A stretch of 64,000 nt of DNA. Source: Pacificibacter marinus. Lineage in GTDB: Bacteria > Pseudomonadota > Alphaproteobacteria > Rhodobacterales > Rhodobacteraceae. The position numbers and the translations under genes are program-made. Below the pieces are notes generated by a model. It saw nothing but the letters and a program-made list of their open reading frames with translations. It searched no databases and was not told where the DNA came from. Location: the NCBI RefSeq assembly GCF_018860665.1, contig NZ_JAHKPK010000065.1, forward strand, positions 1 through 64,000, written 5' to 3'. Numbering within the stretch: position 1 is the stretch's first letter; each line of letters starts with the position of its first letter. Of this stretch, positions 56,756 to 64,000 are shown in pieces.

Positions 56756-57418
56756 TTATTGGTTGCGAGATCCGCGCCCCAAAGCTCGGCTGAGTTGCGC
56801 TGCAAGTTGCGATTGGGATCTGCTGAAACTTTGCACATCTGGTGTGGTAATGTTCATTGTAACATTCACGCTTTTGGCTCCGCCTGATGCTGCCACACCA
56901 AGTTTTCCGTCAGCCCCACGAGACAGTGGCATGATGGCCTCTGACCCCGCTTCACCCATCAAACCGGTGCCGCCGCGCATCGGAAAGTAAGTCGGGTTAG
57001 ACACAACACCGCCCGTTGCAAAAGGCGTCACACGTCCTTGGGAAAAGCTGCCGCCTTTCTCAAACGGCAACAACCCTTGGATGATAGATTCAAGCCCATT
57101 GCCCAAGGCTGAGCCGACGTGATTTGTCACAGGCGTCACGGCGGCATTATAGGCCGCGTTCAACATTGACGTTCCGACGCCGCGCATGGCCTCTGCCAAT
57201 GTATCACCATCGAAAACCAAACCGTCGATGGCGCGTTTTAGGCCTTTGGAAATCCCGCGTTCAAGCGTGCCAACTTCGCGCTGCGTCTCGGCAACAGTCG
57301 CTTGAAGGCGCACCATTTCTTGGTTGAACGCAGAGGCCATCGCTTCCGCGCCACCCATAGCGTCTTCCATCTGAGACAGCTGGTCTTCGAATTTGTCTAG
57401 ACCGTTAATATCAGCCAT
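56756..57418 (-). CDS. GTA tape-measure-like tail protein (gp11)
   Basis: A 220-aa tail protein with an N-terminal coiled coil (FEDQLSQMEDAMGGAEAMAS) and a Gly-rich middle with GLLPFEKGGSFSQGRVTPFA. The segment TYFPMRGGTGLMGEAGSEAI is typical of tape-measure C-termini. The end is Ser/Arg-rich (SFSRSQSQLAAQLSRALGRG). It is far shorter than phage tape measures, in keeping with the very short tail of gene transfer agents. The start overlaps the preceding gene by eight bases. The 60-bp gap to gp12 holds only its ribosome site. Confidence 0.88.
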   Translation of the reverse strand: MADINGLDKFEDQLSQMEDAMGGAEAMASAFNQEMVRLQATVAETQREVGTLERGISKGLKRAIDGLVFDGDTLAEAMRGVGTSMLNAAYNAAVTPVTNHVGSALGNGLESIIQGLLPFEKGGSFSQGRVTPFATGGVVSNPTYFPMRGGTGLMGEAGSEAIMPLSRGADGKLGVAASGGAKSVNVTMNITTPDVQSFSRSQSQLAAQLSRALGRGSRNQ

Positions 57419-57659
57419 TGTCTTGCCCTTTCACATCCGCCTTATGTGGCGCATCATCTGGCGCCTTGTCGGGATAGGCCTGAGTCAATTCATCAAGTCG
57501 CGCACGGCTTAATGGTGCGGACCCAGACCCCGCGCCCAGCATCAAAAGCAGCTCGGCAGGGGTTAGTGCCCAAAACTCAACAGGCCTCAGGCGCAACCCG
57601 TTGATGCCCGCGCGCATCAAAGCTGGCCAATCAAATCCACCGGTTGAAACCAAAGACAT
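57411..57659 (-). CDS. GTA tail assembly chaperone-like protein (gp10.1, rcc01693 family)
   Basis: An 82-aa small protein with FDWPALMRAGINGLRLRPVE and FWALTPAELLLMLGAG, the signature of the rcc01693 / phage tail-assembly-chaperone group. The C-terminal half is polar and probably disordered. It lies between gp10 and gp11 as in Rhodobacter capsulatus GTA; a chaperone role for tape-measure assembly is inferred from phage gene order. Its stop overlaps the gp11 start. Confidence 0.88.
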   Translation of the reverse strand: MSLVSTGGFDWPALMRAGINGLRLRPVEFWALTPAELLLMLGAGSGSAPLSRARLDELTQAYPDKAPDDAPHKADVKGQDNG

Positions 57660-57667
57660 ATCGCCCC

Positions 57668-57982
57668 CTATCCAGGCACGGTGAAGGCGCGCGCAATCAG
57701 CGCAGCCCCCACCCGTGCCGCTTCCAATGGACCACCAGAGATTTCAGCGACAAGGATGTCATCGTACCCGCCAGTCCAGCCGCCCCCGCGCAGGCCAGCA
57801 ACCACAAGACGCAACACATCGCTCGTGGAAAAATTGCCTGCCTCATAGCGCTCGACCATCGCCACCAGCGTGTCTGTTTCCAAACCCGCTTCGAGTTCGG
57901 CCAAGGCACCCAGCGTCAGTTTCAAAACATAGCGTTTGCCATCCAGCGTCAGTGCCGATTCGCCTGCGAAAGGGTTTGCCAT
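57668..57982 (-). CDS. GTA tail protein (gp10 family)
   Basis: A 104-aa protein with MANPFAGESALTLDGKRYVL and KLTLGALAELEAGLETDTLV, the signature of the GTA gp10 / GTA_TAC family. In phage gene order this is the first tail-assembly chaperone, after the major tail protein and before the tape measure. No membrane or signal features are visible. It starts three bases after the gp9 stop and is followed by gp10.1 after eight bases. Confidence 0.9.
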   Translation of the reverse strand: MANPFAGESALTLDGKRYVLKLTLGALAELEAGLETDTLVAMVERYEAGNFSTSDVLRLVVAGLRGGGWTGGYDDILVAEISGGPLEAARVGAALIARAFTVPG

Positions 57983-57985
57983 AGG

Positions 57986-58399
57986 TTACACCGCCGTAAA
58001 GGTCAGCTCGCCCGCAGACGACATGGACAACTCATAGGTTGCCTCGCCGTTGTGCGACCCCGCGTATTCAATCGAGGTCAATTGAAACGCGCCCTCGACG
58101 GTGCCAAAATCAGGAATGATCACCTGAAAATTGGGCACTTCACCATCGAAGAAAATCTGACGCGCACGCTCGTCGGTGTTTTCATCTTTGAACACGCCCG
58201 AACCTGAAATAGACGCGGATTTCACCCCAGCACCGCCCAAAAGTTCGCGCCAACCACCAGAGCTTTCGAGCGAGGTCACATCAACACTTTCAGTATTGAA
58301 CGAAATGCGCGTCGCCCGCAGGCCTGCGATGGTTTCGAACTGACCAGCACCCGTCATATCGAGTTTGATAAGAAGATCTTTTCCGTTTTGAGCAGCCAT
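57986..58399 (-). CDS. GTA major tail protein (gp9, TP901-1 family)
   Basis: A 137-aa tail-tube protein. MAAQNGKDLLIKLDMTGAGQ and FETIAGLRATRISFNTESVD match the TP901-1 major tail family, and the LESSGGWRELLGGAGVKSAS segment is a hallmark of GTA gp9. It should polymerise into the tail tube. A 72-bp gap with a palindromic repeat (58427-58475) separates it from gp8, one of few non-overlapping junctions in the cluster. Confidence 0.94.
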   Translation of the reverse strand: MAAQNGKDLLIKLDMTGAGQFETIAGLRATRISFNTESVDVTSLESSGGWRELLGGAGVKSASISGSGVFKDENTDERARQIFFDGEVPNFQVIIPDFGTVEGAFQLTSIEYAGSHNGEATYELSMSSAGELTFTAV

Positions 58400-58426
58400 T
58401 GCCTAAGCCCCTTTGTGAAAAATTAC

Positions 58427-58471
58427 AGCGTTTCGCGTTAGACTTGCCTCGCAAGTTTGAGACGAAACGCT
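58427..58471. repeat. Long intergenic palindrome between gp8 and gp9
   Basis: Outer arms AGCGTTTCG (58427-58435) and CGAAACGCT (58463-58471) and inner arms ACTTGC/GCAAGT (58442-58447 and 58451-58456) form an imperfect hairpin with loop CTC. It begins directly after the gp8 stop codon. On the minus strand it starts CTAAAGCGTT, like the element at 43977-44094, so both may belong to one dispersed repeat family. Confidence 0.7.
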
Positions 58472-58882
58472 TTAGGTGTCTTCGACGCGCGCCATGAACC
58501 GAATATCGATCCTGCGCACGTCACTGTCTTGAACGCGCCGCGCTTTGGCAGACACGAAATAAAGCCCGATCAGACGGCCACGGGACAGCGTCAAATCTGC
58601 ATCAACCAACACATCAGAAATCGCGGCTGCGACCCCTTTGGCGGTCAAAAAACCGGCCGTGTCTGACACAACGCTGATCACGAATTCATGCCGCGCGCCC
58701 TGGCCAGTTTTATCTGAGGCGTCGGTGACATCCTCAGGCCCAAGGCTCACGTAAAGCGAGGGCACAGTGCCTGTCGGGGCGGCATCATAGATCGCGCTGC
58801 CAACCAACCCTGCAAGGATCGCATCAGCGGAAAGCGCTTGAAAAACAGCCAATTGCAAAGCTGCGGACACGCCATAGCTCAT
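58472..58882 (-). CDS. GTA head-tail joining protein (gp8, DUF3168)
   Basis: A 136-aa tail-terminator-type protein. MSYGVSAALQLAVFQALSAD opens it, and AIYDAAPTGTVPSLYVSLGP with EDVTDASDKTGQGARHEFVI is the DUF3168 signature. It probably caps the tail tube at the head side. The start overlaps the gp7 stop by four bases (ATGA). It ends at the palindromic repeat. Confidence 0.93.
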   Translation of the reverse strand: MSYGVSAALQLAVFQALSADAILAGLVGSAIYDAAPTGTVPSLYVSLGPEDVTDASDKTGQGARHEFVISVVSDTAGFLTAKGVAAAISDVLVDADLTLSRGRLIGLYFVSAKARRVQDSDVRRIDIRFMARVEDT

Positions 58883-59220
58883 GATGCAACCTCCTCACGC
58901 GATTGACAGACCAAATAATGCCCCTGCGCGTCCAACTCGGTCACAGACAGGATGCGAAAGACCCGTCCACCTTCGATGAAACGCTGATCTGGCTTGGGGC
59001 GTCGAGGCGATCCTACAGGTGCGCCACGCACAATAACTTTCATCGGAACACGCGACACTGTCAGAAAATCCTCCGAGCGCTCCGTCCCAGTACCGGCTTG
59101 GATCGAGGCCCAAAGGGTCCCAATCTGCGTCCATGTTTCCACATAGCCGCCCGCCCCGTCAGAGGTCCGCAAGGCCTCCTCCAGCACCAGTTTGCGATTG
59201 AGGTGAACCACTGCTGACAT
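58879..59220 (-). CDS. GTA head-tail adaptor (gp7)
   Basis: A 113-aa phage head-closure/adaptor family protein, compact and beta-rich: RKLVLEEALRTSDGAGGYVE, TWTQIGTLWASIQAGTGTER and the late FRILSVTELDAQGHYLVCQS are typical. It should bridge the connector (gp6) and tail terminator (gp8). Start and stop overlap its neighbours, so it is embedded in the coupled gp6-gp7-gp8 stretch. Confidence 0.9.
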   Translation of the reverse strand: MSAVVHLNRKLVLEEALRTSDGAGGYVETWTQIGTLWASIQAGTGTERSEDFLTVSRVPMKVIVRGAPVGSPRRPKPDQRFIEGGRVFRILSVTELDAQGHYLVCQSREEVAS

Positions 59221-59816
59221 CAGCCACGCCCCCCGAACAACCGCACATTGCGGTAACGATCCAACAGCGCGCTCACACCAAAAGGCATCGCACCGGCACT
59301 GACGGCTGTCTCATGGCGATGCTCATAGAAATGAGCGGCCAAAAGCATCACTGCATGCGCCAAATCGGCAGGTAAATCGCCCCAAGCGGGACCAAACCCA
59401 GCCGTGAATTCGATACGCGCCTGCCCTGCAACAGGCACAGACGGCAGAACAAAACTGCTGGACACAATCCGCGGGCGGTGCGTGTCTTTATCGAGCAGAT
59501 ATTTGCCCACATCGATCACGGTCTCTGCGCCCAAGCGATCGACAATCACCAAGGCGGTGATGGCGCTCACCGGTGCCACTGGCAGTGTTTGCGCCCCAAG
59601 ATCACGCCAGGCTGAAACGGTCCAAGCAAAGTCTCGTTCGATCAATACTTTGTCCGTGCGCGCTTCAACAGCTGCGAGCGCGGCGCGCAAGTATGTCTCA
59701 AGAACCCCGTCCTGAACCCCGTCGTCGCCAAAGCCCGTGCCCAGTCTCAAATGCTCTTTGAACTGTGCCACCGGGAGTACCGCTAGGGGTACTTGGCTTT
59801 GCTCCATTAACATCAT
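59220..59816 (-). CDS. GTA head-tail connector (gp6)
   Basis: A 198-aa connector-family protein of mostly helical type: LPVAQFKEHLRLGTGFGDDG, then LETYLRAALAAVEARTDKVL and a later PRIVSSSFVLPSVP strand, with HAVMLLAAHFYEHRHETAV near the C-terminus, all typical of phage connector proteins. The start at 59816 follows GGAGATG; the longer frame would run into the noncoding spacer after the capsid gene. That 166-bp spacer (59817-59982) is the largest gap between the capsid and tail genes and holds no recognisable gene. Confidence 0.91.
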   Translation of the reverse strand: MMLMEQSQVPLAVLPVAQFKEHLRLGTGFGDDGVQDGVLETYLRAALAAVEARTDKVLIERDFAWTVSAWRDLGAQTLPVAPVSAITALVIVDRLGAETVIDVGKYLLDKDTHRPRIVSSSFVLPSVPVAGQARIEFTAGFGPAWGDLPADLAHAVMLLAAHFYEHRHETAVSAGAMPFGVSALLDRYRNVRLFGGRG

Positions 59817-59982
59817 GGTACATCTCCGATTTCCGGGTCCCCCTGCCACTTGTGATGATGGATGCGCGCCCCCGTGTTGCTCGGACGGAGGGGGAGCAGC
59901 TAGACAACACGTCAAACGAGACGCGCACCCACCGCTCGTGCCTGACCCTAATGGTCACACACGAACTCGTTCAGTCACGATC

Positions 59983-61209
59983 TTAAGCGACAGAGAACTT
60001 AAGCAGCTTGATCGCCGCAAAATCGCTCACATCGCCACCGACACGTTTTGTGGCGTAGAAGAGAACATGGGGTTTGGCAGAGAACGGATCACGCAAAATG
60101 CGCAGATCAGGGCGCTCGGCCACAGTGTAGCCAGCAGCGAAATCACCAAAGGCGATGGCCGCCGCGTCAGACGCGATGTCTGGCATGTCTTCTGCGATCA
60201 ACACAGGGTAGCCCATGAGACGTGCAGGTTCACCTGCGGCAAGACCATCAGACCACAAGAAGCGGCCATCAGCATCCTTGAGCTTGCGCACTTGACCGGC
60301 TGTTTTCGAGTTCATCACGAAGGTTCCGTTGGCACGATATTGAGCGCCCAACGCATACACAAGTTCCACGATCGCATCCGCCGGATTGGTCACGTCAAAG
60401 CCAGCATCAGTGCCTGTCGCGACATATCCCAATGAGCCCCAAGTCCAAACATCGTTGTCAATCTGAGCATGCGCCAAAATGCCTGTTGGCTTATCGATGC
60501 CGTCACCGTTGATAAAGGCTGAGGCTTCAGAGGCGGCAAATTTGTCAGCGATACGCCCCGCCAACCATGCTTCGATATCAAAGGCAGCATCATCCAAAAG
60601 ACGCTGAGACGCCTTAGGCAACGCAGACAGTTCAAACAATGGAATAGAAATACGATCAATCGTTGGCGTACCTGTTTCAGAAACAGACCCCGTCTCCGTG
60701 ACCCAGCCTGTGCCCACGTCAGTTGTGTCGATCAAAACATCGTAAGATGTCGCCTCTACATTGACCACATTGGCGATGGACCGGATAGAGGCTGTGGATT
60801 TGAGAACTGATTTGATCGTCTCCGCTGTTTGCGGGTCCACCAAATAACCACCGTCGCCATTTACCGCTGTGGACATGGATTTGCCTTCAAGGGCCAGACC
60901 ACGCAATGCGTCATCATCGCCAATGCGCACATAGGCGCCAAAAGCTGATTTATGAGACATATCAACCTCTTGAGATACGGAAAGGGCCGGACGGCCGAAA
61001 TTGTGTGATTTACGATCAAGCATGTTCAGTCGCTCTTCCTGTTCTTGAAATTTAGATTTGATATCGGTTCGAAAGTCTTTGAGATCATTTATGAAACCGG
61101 CCAGCGCGGTCTTCACCTCAGTGGCAGGCCCGCGCGTGGTCAGCGCCGTTTTGGCCGATATATCGGACAGACCGGTACCGGCCCGAGCCTTTGTCTCGGT
61201 TTTGCTCAT
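59983..61209 (-). CDS. GTA major capsid protein (gp5, HK97 fold)
   Basis: A 408-aa HK97-type capsid protein. Residues 1-110 form a helical scaffolding-like region (FINDLKDFRTDIKSKFQEQE) removed by the protease in the family. The shell domain includes GGYLVDPQTAETIKSVLKST, TGWVTETGSVSETGTPTIDR and ASEASAFINGDGIDKPTGIL. The C-terminal part carries GQVRKLKDADGRFLWSDGLA and IAFGDFAAGYTVAERPDLRI. It should form the small GTA head. It lies 48 bases downstream of the protease gene. Confidence 0.96.
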   Translation of the reverse strand: MSKTETKARAGTGLSDISAKTALTTRGPATEVKTALAGFINDLKDFRTDIKSKFQEQEERLNMLDRKSHNFGRPALSVSQEVDMSHKSAFGAYVRIGDDDALRGLALEGKSMSTAVNGDGGYLVDPQTAETIKSVLKSTASIRSIANVVNVEATSYDVLIDTTDVGTGWVTETGSVSETGTPTIDRISIPLFELSALPKASQRLLDDAAFDIEAWLAGRIADKFAASEASAFINGDGIDKPTGILAHAQIDNDVWTWGSLGYVATGTDAGFDVTNPADAIVELVYALGAQYRANGTFVMNSKTAGQVRKLKDADGRFLWSDGLAAGEPARLMGYPVLIAEDMPDIASDAAAIAFGDFAAGYTVAERPDLRILRDPFSAKPHVLFYATKRVGGDVSDFAAIKLLKFSVA

Positions 61210-61257
61210 CCAAACAATCCTTTGTGTTTTGTTGGTTAGAGGGTGAGAGCGCTGGCC

Positions 61258-61845
61258 TTAAATACGAGCCAGCTGCTTGCGTGCACCGGTTAAGGCGTCC
61301 GCGAGTTCGCGCATCATGGTTTCAGCATCAAAGGGATCACCGCCCTTTTCCTCTGTCACCAATCGCGCCCCAGGAAGCATCGGAAAGGTCACCAAAGACA
61401 CCTCCCAAAGTTCCAGCTCAGACAAAAGCCGTGCGGCTTTGCCATCCTTTTGGTCGCGTAGCTTTTGTGCACGCACCGTGCGATAGCCAATCGACAATCC
61501 GTCAATCGCCCCCGCTTCGATCAACGCCGCAGCTTCGCGACCTTTTTCGACATCTTTAAGCAGCCGACCTTTGACATAAAGACCACGTGCATCTTCACGC
61601 ACCTCGTCCCAAATGCCGATAGGCTGCGCGGGATCATGCTGCCAGAGCATCTTTACAGACCGCCCTTTGGCCATCATATCCGCCAATGACCTTTTATAAG
61701 CGCCAGCCTGCACCATATCACCACCTTGATCGGTGCGGCCGAACACGGATGCATAACCTTCAATATCAAACCCGTCAGTGACTTTGATATCTTCGCCAAG
61801 GCGCATGAATTTATGCTCAAGCCCGTTGTCGATTTGCTTATACAT
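61258..61845 (-). CDS. GTA prohead protease (gp4, HK97 family)
   Basis: A 195-aa serine protease of the herpesvirus assemblin type that trims the capsid protein. It shows FDIEGYASVFGRTDQGGDMV at the N-terminus, the catalytic His in MLWQHDPAQPIGIWDEV, and the Ser-containing IDGLSIGYRTVRAQKL. The start at 61845 (MYKQIDNG) has AGGAG upstream, while the longer frame overlaps the portal gene heavily. Its start overlaps the portal stop by eight bases. No separate gp3.5 gene, present in R. capsulatus between portal and protease, is visible. Confidence 0.94.
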   Translation of the reverse strand: MYKQIDNGLEHKFMRLGEDIKVTDGFDIEGYASVFGRTDQGGDMVQAGAYKRSLADMMAKGRSVKMLWQHDPAQPIGIWDEVREDARGLYVKGRLLKDVEKGREAAALIEAGAIDGLSIGYRTVRAQKLRDQKDGKAARLLSELELWEVSLVTFPMLPGARLVTEEKGGDPFDAETMMRELADALTGARKQLARI

Positions 61846-63116
61846 TTGGTTGCTCCTCAGATTGTTCTGGCGCCAGTGCAGCATCATCCTCGCTTGGCTC
61901 CTCGGACGCCTCATCTATTGACACACCGTCGAGCACTTCGGCCTGCGCCTCATCTGTCAAAGGGGGCAATCCAAGCATGGCGCGCTTTTCATCAGCTGTC
62001 AGAAAATCAGCCTTGGCCACTCGGTTCCACTGCGCATCACGCTCAGGCGCCAGGGCTGACACTTGATCCAAATCAGGCTTCAACTCGATTGCCTCGCCTG
62101 TCATTTCAGACAGCCAATGACCGATCGCGCCCGTGACCTTATGCACCAATGGCAGCACCGTCAGGCGATAAAAGGCGCGATTGGCCTCTTGGTAATTACC
62201 GTAAGTCGCATCTCCTGGAATGCCCAAAAGCATCGGCGGCACCCCAAAGGCGAGCGCGATTTCGCGCGCTGCGGCCTCTTTGGTTTTTTGAAATTCCATG
62301 TCAGAGGGGCTAAAGCCCATCGGTCTCCAATCCAAACCGCCTTCTAACAACATCGGACGCCCCGCGTTGCGCGCCTTGGTGATGGCTTTCCATCTCGCTC
62401 AACAGGCGATCATATTGGTCCGAGCTCATCGACGATTGTCCGTCAGAGCCGCCATAAACAATCGCCCCTGAAGGACGCGCTGCGTTATCAAGCAGGCCTT
62501 TTGACCAGCGAGACGCCGAATTATGCACGTCAATCGCCGTGGCCGCCGCTTGGATCGGCGACAACCCGTAATGATCATCGCTCGGGTGGAACGATTTGAT
62601 ATGACACACTGGCGATTGCCCATCGATCACATCAAAGCGGTGTTTGCGATTGCCCACAGCATATTCATAGGCCACTGGCCAACCGTCTTCACCGGGCACC
62701 AATCCCATGCGATCAGAGCGCAAGACATGCAGCTCAACTGGCACCTGCCCCCAGTCGCCGACAGCTTCCAAATAGCCGTTTCCAGACAACAAGATCTGCG
62801 CATAGAGCGCCTCAAACAGGTCTGCACGACCCTGAACTGGATTAGGGCGTGAAATCAACGACAAAAGCGGATGTTCATCGAAACGCGCATCGCGATTTTG
62901 CAAGACCATCGGCAAAGCAGCGGCCGCTTCTGCGATCAGTTTCACAGACCGGAACCCTACCGGATTCCCCGTAAAGCCAACCCGTGTCAGCGTTGTCGTA
63001 TCACGCTGGCTCCATGCCACACGGCCTGCGCTTGAATAAGCGATCGCAGGACCCGTGGCAGAGGCTTTCACCTCAGGCTGCGCTTGTGCGCCTCGCTTCA
63101 TAAAGTCAAACACCAT
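61838..63116 (-). pseudogene. GTA portal protein (gp3), frameshifted
   Basis: The portal forms the DNA gate of the head. The N-terminal part (63116 down to about 62374) reads as a normal HK97-type portal with VRFGFTG-like barrel segments, ISRPNPVQGRADLFEALYAQ, YLEAVGDWGQVPVELHVLRS and the clip region ending in LLSEMESHHQGA. There the frame breaks. The continuation NAGRPMLLEGGLDWRPMGF lies in another frame and runs without interruption to the stop at 61838 (IALAFGVPPMLLGIPGDATY and onward). The net change is +1 or -2 bases in a GC-alternating run (GGCGCGC) near 62370. ATG 63116 is preceded by AAGGAG. This is either a true inactivating mutation, a sequencing error or, less likely, programmed frameshifting. 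Confidence 0.9.
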
Positions 63117-63223
63117 ATCCGTGTCTCTCCTTAAACGTCTTGCAGATGCCAATCCGGCACCCCGCTATATGACGACGCTTGAACACCTCGTGCCCCACGC
63201 CTTCATGGCTCATGGTTCATCTC

Positions 63224-63385
63224 TCAACTCAAACTTTGGCCCTCGGGGGCCGCCGCTGGGGCTACTCCGCGAGGGCCTGGAAAGGGGACATGATCCGCAA
63301 ACTCGCGCATCAAAGCCCAAACGCGGTGTCCGCGCCTTCCCAAAACTCGTCCCAACTGGCGGTCTGTGCAAAGCCTTGGTTGCAT
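63224..63385 (-). CDS. Candidate small protein between terminase and portal genes
   Basis: A 53-aa frame from ATG 63385 to a stop at 63224, with AAGGCGAG at ribosome-site distance. It is rich in Arg and includes LCTDRQLGRVLGRRGHRVWA followed by LMREFADHVPFPGPRGVAPA. Codon choice looks ordinary for the neighbourhood and the frame is preceded by 101 noncoding bases after the terminase stop. No family is recognised. It could be a small GTA accessory gene or chance; comparison with relatives is needed to tell. The rest of the 370-bp spacer shows nothing further. Confidence 0.4.
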   Translation of the reverse strand: MQPRLCTDRQLGRVLGRRGHRVWALMREFADHVPFPGPRGVAPAAAPEGQSLS

Positions 63386-63486
63386 CTGCTCGCCTTCGGT
63401 AAAAACAGTTTTAGGGGATAGGTTAAAACATCTTACTAGCAGCGCGTACGGTGCTGCGCGCGCGGCGCAACACCCAAGCCCCTGCA

Positions 63487-64000
63487 CTAGCCCAGCGTGC
63501 GAATACGCGGGCGTCTATGACCTGCCGCAGGCGCGATCATCACCTCATGGATGGCCCAGACAAGCGCATCCAAACGGTCAGGGGACCCTGAGGCTTGAAA
63601 CCCCTGCGACGTCATCTTGACCATTTGATCCTCTAAGTCGCCAAGCCCACGGGTATGAAAAACCCGCCCCTGATCATACAAAGCCGCCACAGGTTCGGCG
63701 CGCGCCGCTTTGCCGCGTGTGGCCCGCACAGATTTATAAGGCACCATAGGATCAATTTGACGCAGAACGCTTTCCACCAAATCTCCCCCTTGATTGACCT
63801 CCGCCACGATTTTATCAGCTTCCCAGCGCTCAAGCGCATCGATTGCGCTCTGGGCCCAAGCCGTAGGGGATGCCGATGACATCGTTGCGTCTTCCAAAAC
63901 ATATGCGCGCCAATCTTGTGGTGGACCTTGCGTCACAGCCCCCACGACAATAATCCCGCATTCATCAGACCCCTTGTGCGAGGTCACAGGTGGATCAACA
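63487..64000 (-). CDS. GTA large terminase (gp2), C-terminal part, cut by the window edge
   Basis: The 171 visible residues run from the right edge (VDPPVTSHKGSDECGIIVVG) to the stop at 63487. They form the RNase H-like nuclease part of the DNA-packaging terminase. The segment IVAEVNQGGDLVESVLRQID carries an acidic catalytic residue, VRATRGKAARAEPVAALYDQ is strongly conserved in GTA and lambdoid terminases, and SPDRLDALVWAIHEVMI is the end motif. The ATPase half lies outside the window. It is the first structural gene of the cluster visible here. Confidence 0.94.
   Translation of the reverse strand, partial: VDPPVTSHKGSDECGIIVVGAVTQGPPQDWRAYVLEDATMSSASPTAWAQSAIDALERWEADKIVAEVNQGGDLVESVLRQIDPMVPYKSVRATRGKAARAEPVAALYDQGRVFHTRGLGDLEDQMVKMTSQGFQASGSPDRLDALVWAIHEVMIAPAAGHRRPRIRTLG

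Noticed and set aside
61838-63116. Programmed ribosomal frameshift in the portal gene
   Set aside because: No slippery heptamer was recognised at the junction, and portal genes of this family are not known to use frameshifting; left as a minor alternative.

Overview
The window reads as chromosome of a marine-type alphaproteobacterium of the family Rhodobacteraceae (Roseobacter lineage). This is inferred from gene content: a Rhodobacter-type gene transfer agent (GTA) cluster, an RNase E with an acidic insertion in its S1 domain, a lipoyl domain fused to pyruvate dehydrogenase E1-beta, a DUF1476 ATPase-inhibitor (zeta) protein, a split cobalamin methionine synthase, an alphaproteobacterial-type SOS box, and clustered GANTC sites before a cell-division gene. 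No plasmid, rRNA, CRISPR or insertion sequence was found.

Layout. 1-0.9 kb: the frameshifted 5' part of a tyrosine integrase next to tRNA-Ser(GGA), probably the edge of an island lying to the left. 1-5.2 kb: a tightly overlapping cysK-mscS-alaX unit. 5.3-7.9 kb: a cytochrome P450 coupled to a membrane alpha/beta hydrolase. 8-12 kb: ccdA and rne. 12-14 kb: a secreted glycerophosphodiesterase behind a tandem Pho-box-like array. 14-18 kb: dctB-dctD plus a HAD phosphatase; this DctD lacks the sigma-54 contact loop. 18-20.5 kb: purC-purS-purQ and DUF1476. 20.6-24.6 kb: homocysteine methyltransferase, a radical SAM protein behind an SOS box, a corrinoid protein and DUF1638. 24.6-31.3 kb: sufE, a lipoprotein, nucleoside hydrolase, selO, membrane protein, EEP phosphatase, PhzF and TetR. 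31.7-35 kb: Fur/Mur, a COG0523 zinc GTPase behind a 20-bp Zur-like palindrome, and enolase. 35-41 kb: MFS efflux, PEBP, anmK/tyrS and two cyclophilins. 41-48 kb: pgk, class I aldolase, an FtsB-like protein and pdhA-pdhB-pdhC. 48-50 kb: an unknown protein and cysE. 50-64 kb: the GTA structural cluster on the minus strand, from DUF2793 and gp15 back to a truncated large terminase at the right edge.

How it fits together. Central carbon genes (eno, pgk, fda, pdhABC) lie within 15 kb. eno and fda carry copies of a TGTTAGCGCTAACA-like palindrome, suggesting one carbon regulator. Bmt and the corrinoid protein are two of the parts needed for a split methionine synthase, and a pair of palindromes precedes bmt. 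cysK and cysE give both steps of cysteine synthesis from serine, at opposite ends of the window. The GTA cluster is complete from gp2 to gp15 except that no separate gp3.5 was recognised, and its portal gene is frameshifted in this sequence.

Strongest leads: the portal frameshift, the DctD without GAFTGA, the regulatory arrays (Pho, Zur, SOS, carbon, GANTC and the pdhA palindrome), the split methionine synthase locus with DUF1638, and a small palindromic intergenic repeat seen twice.
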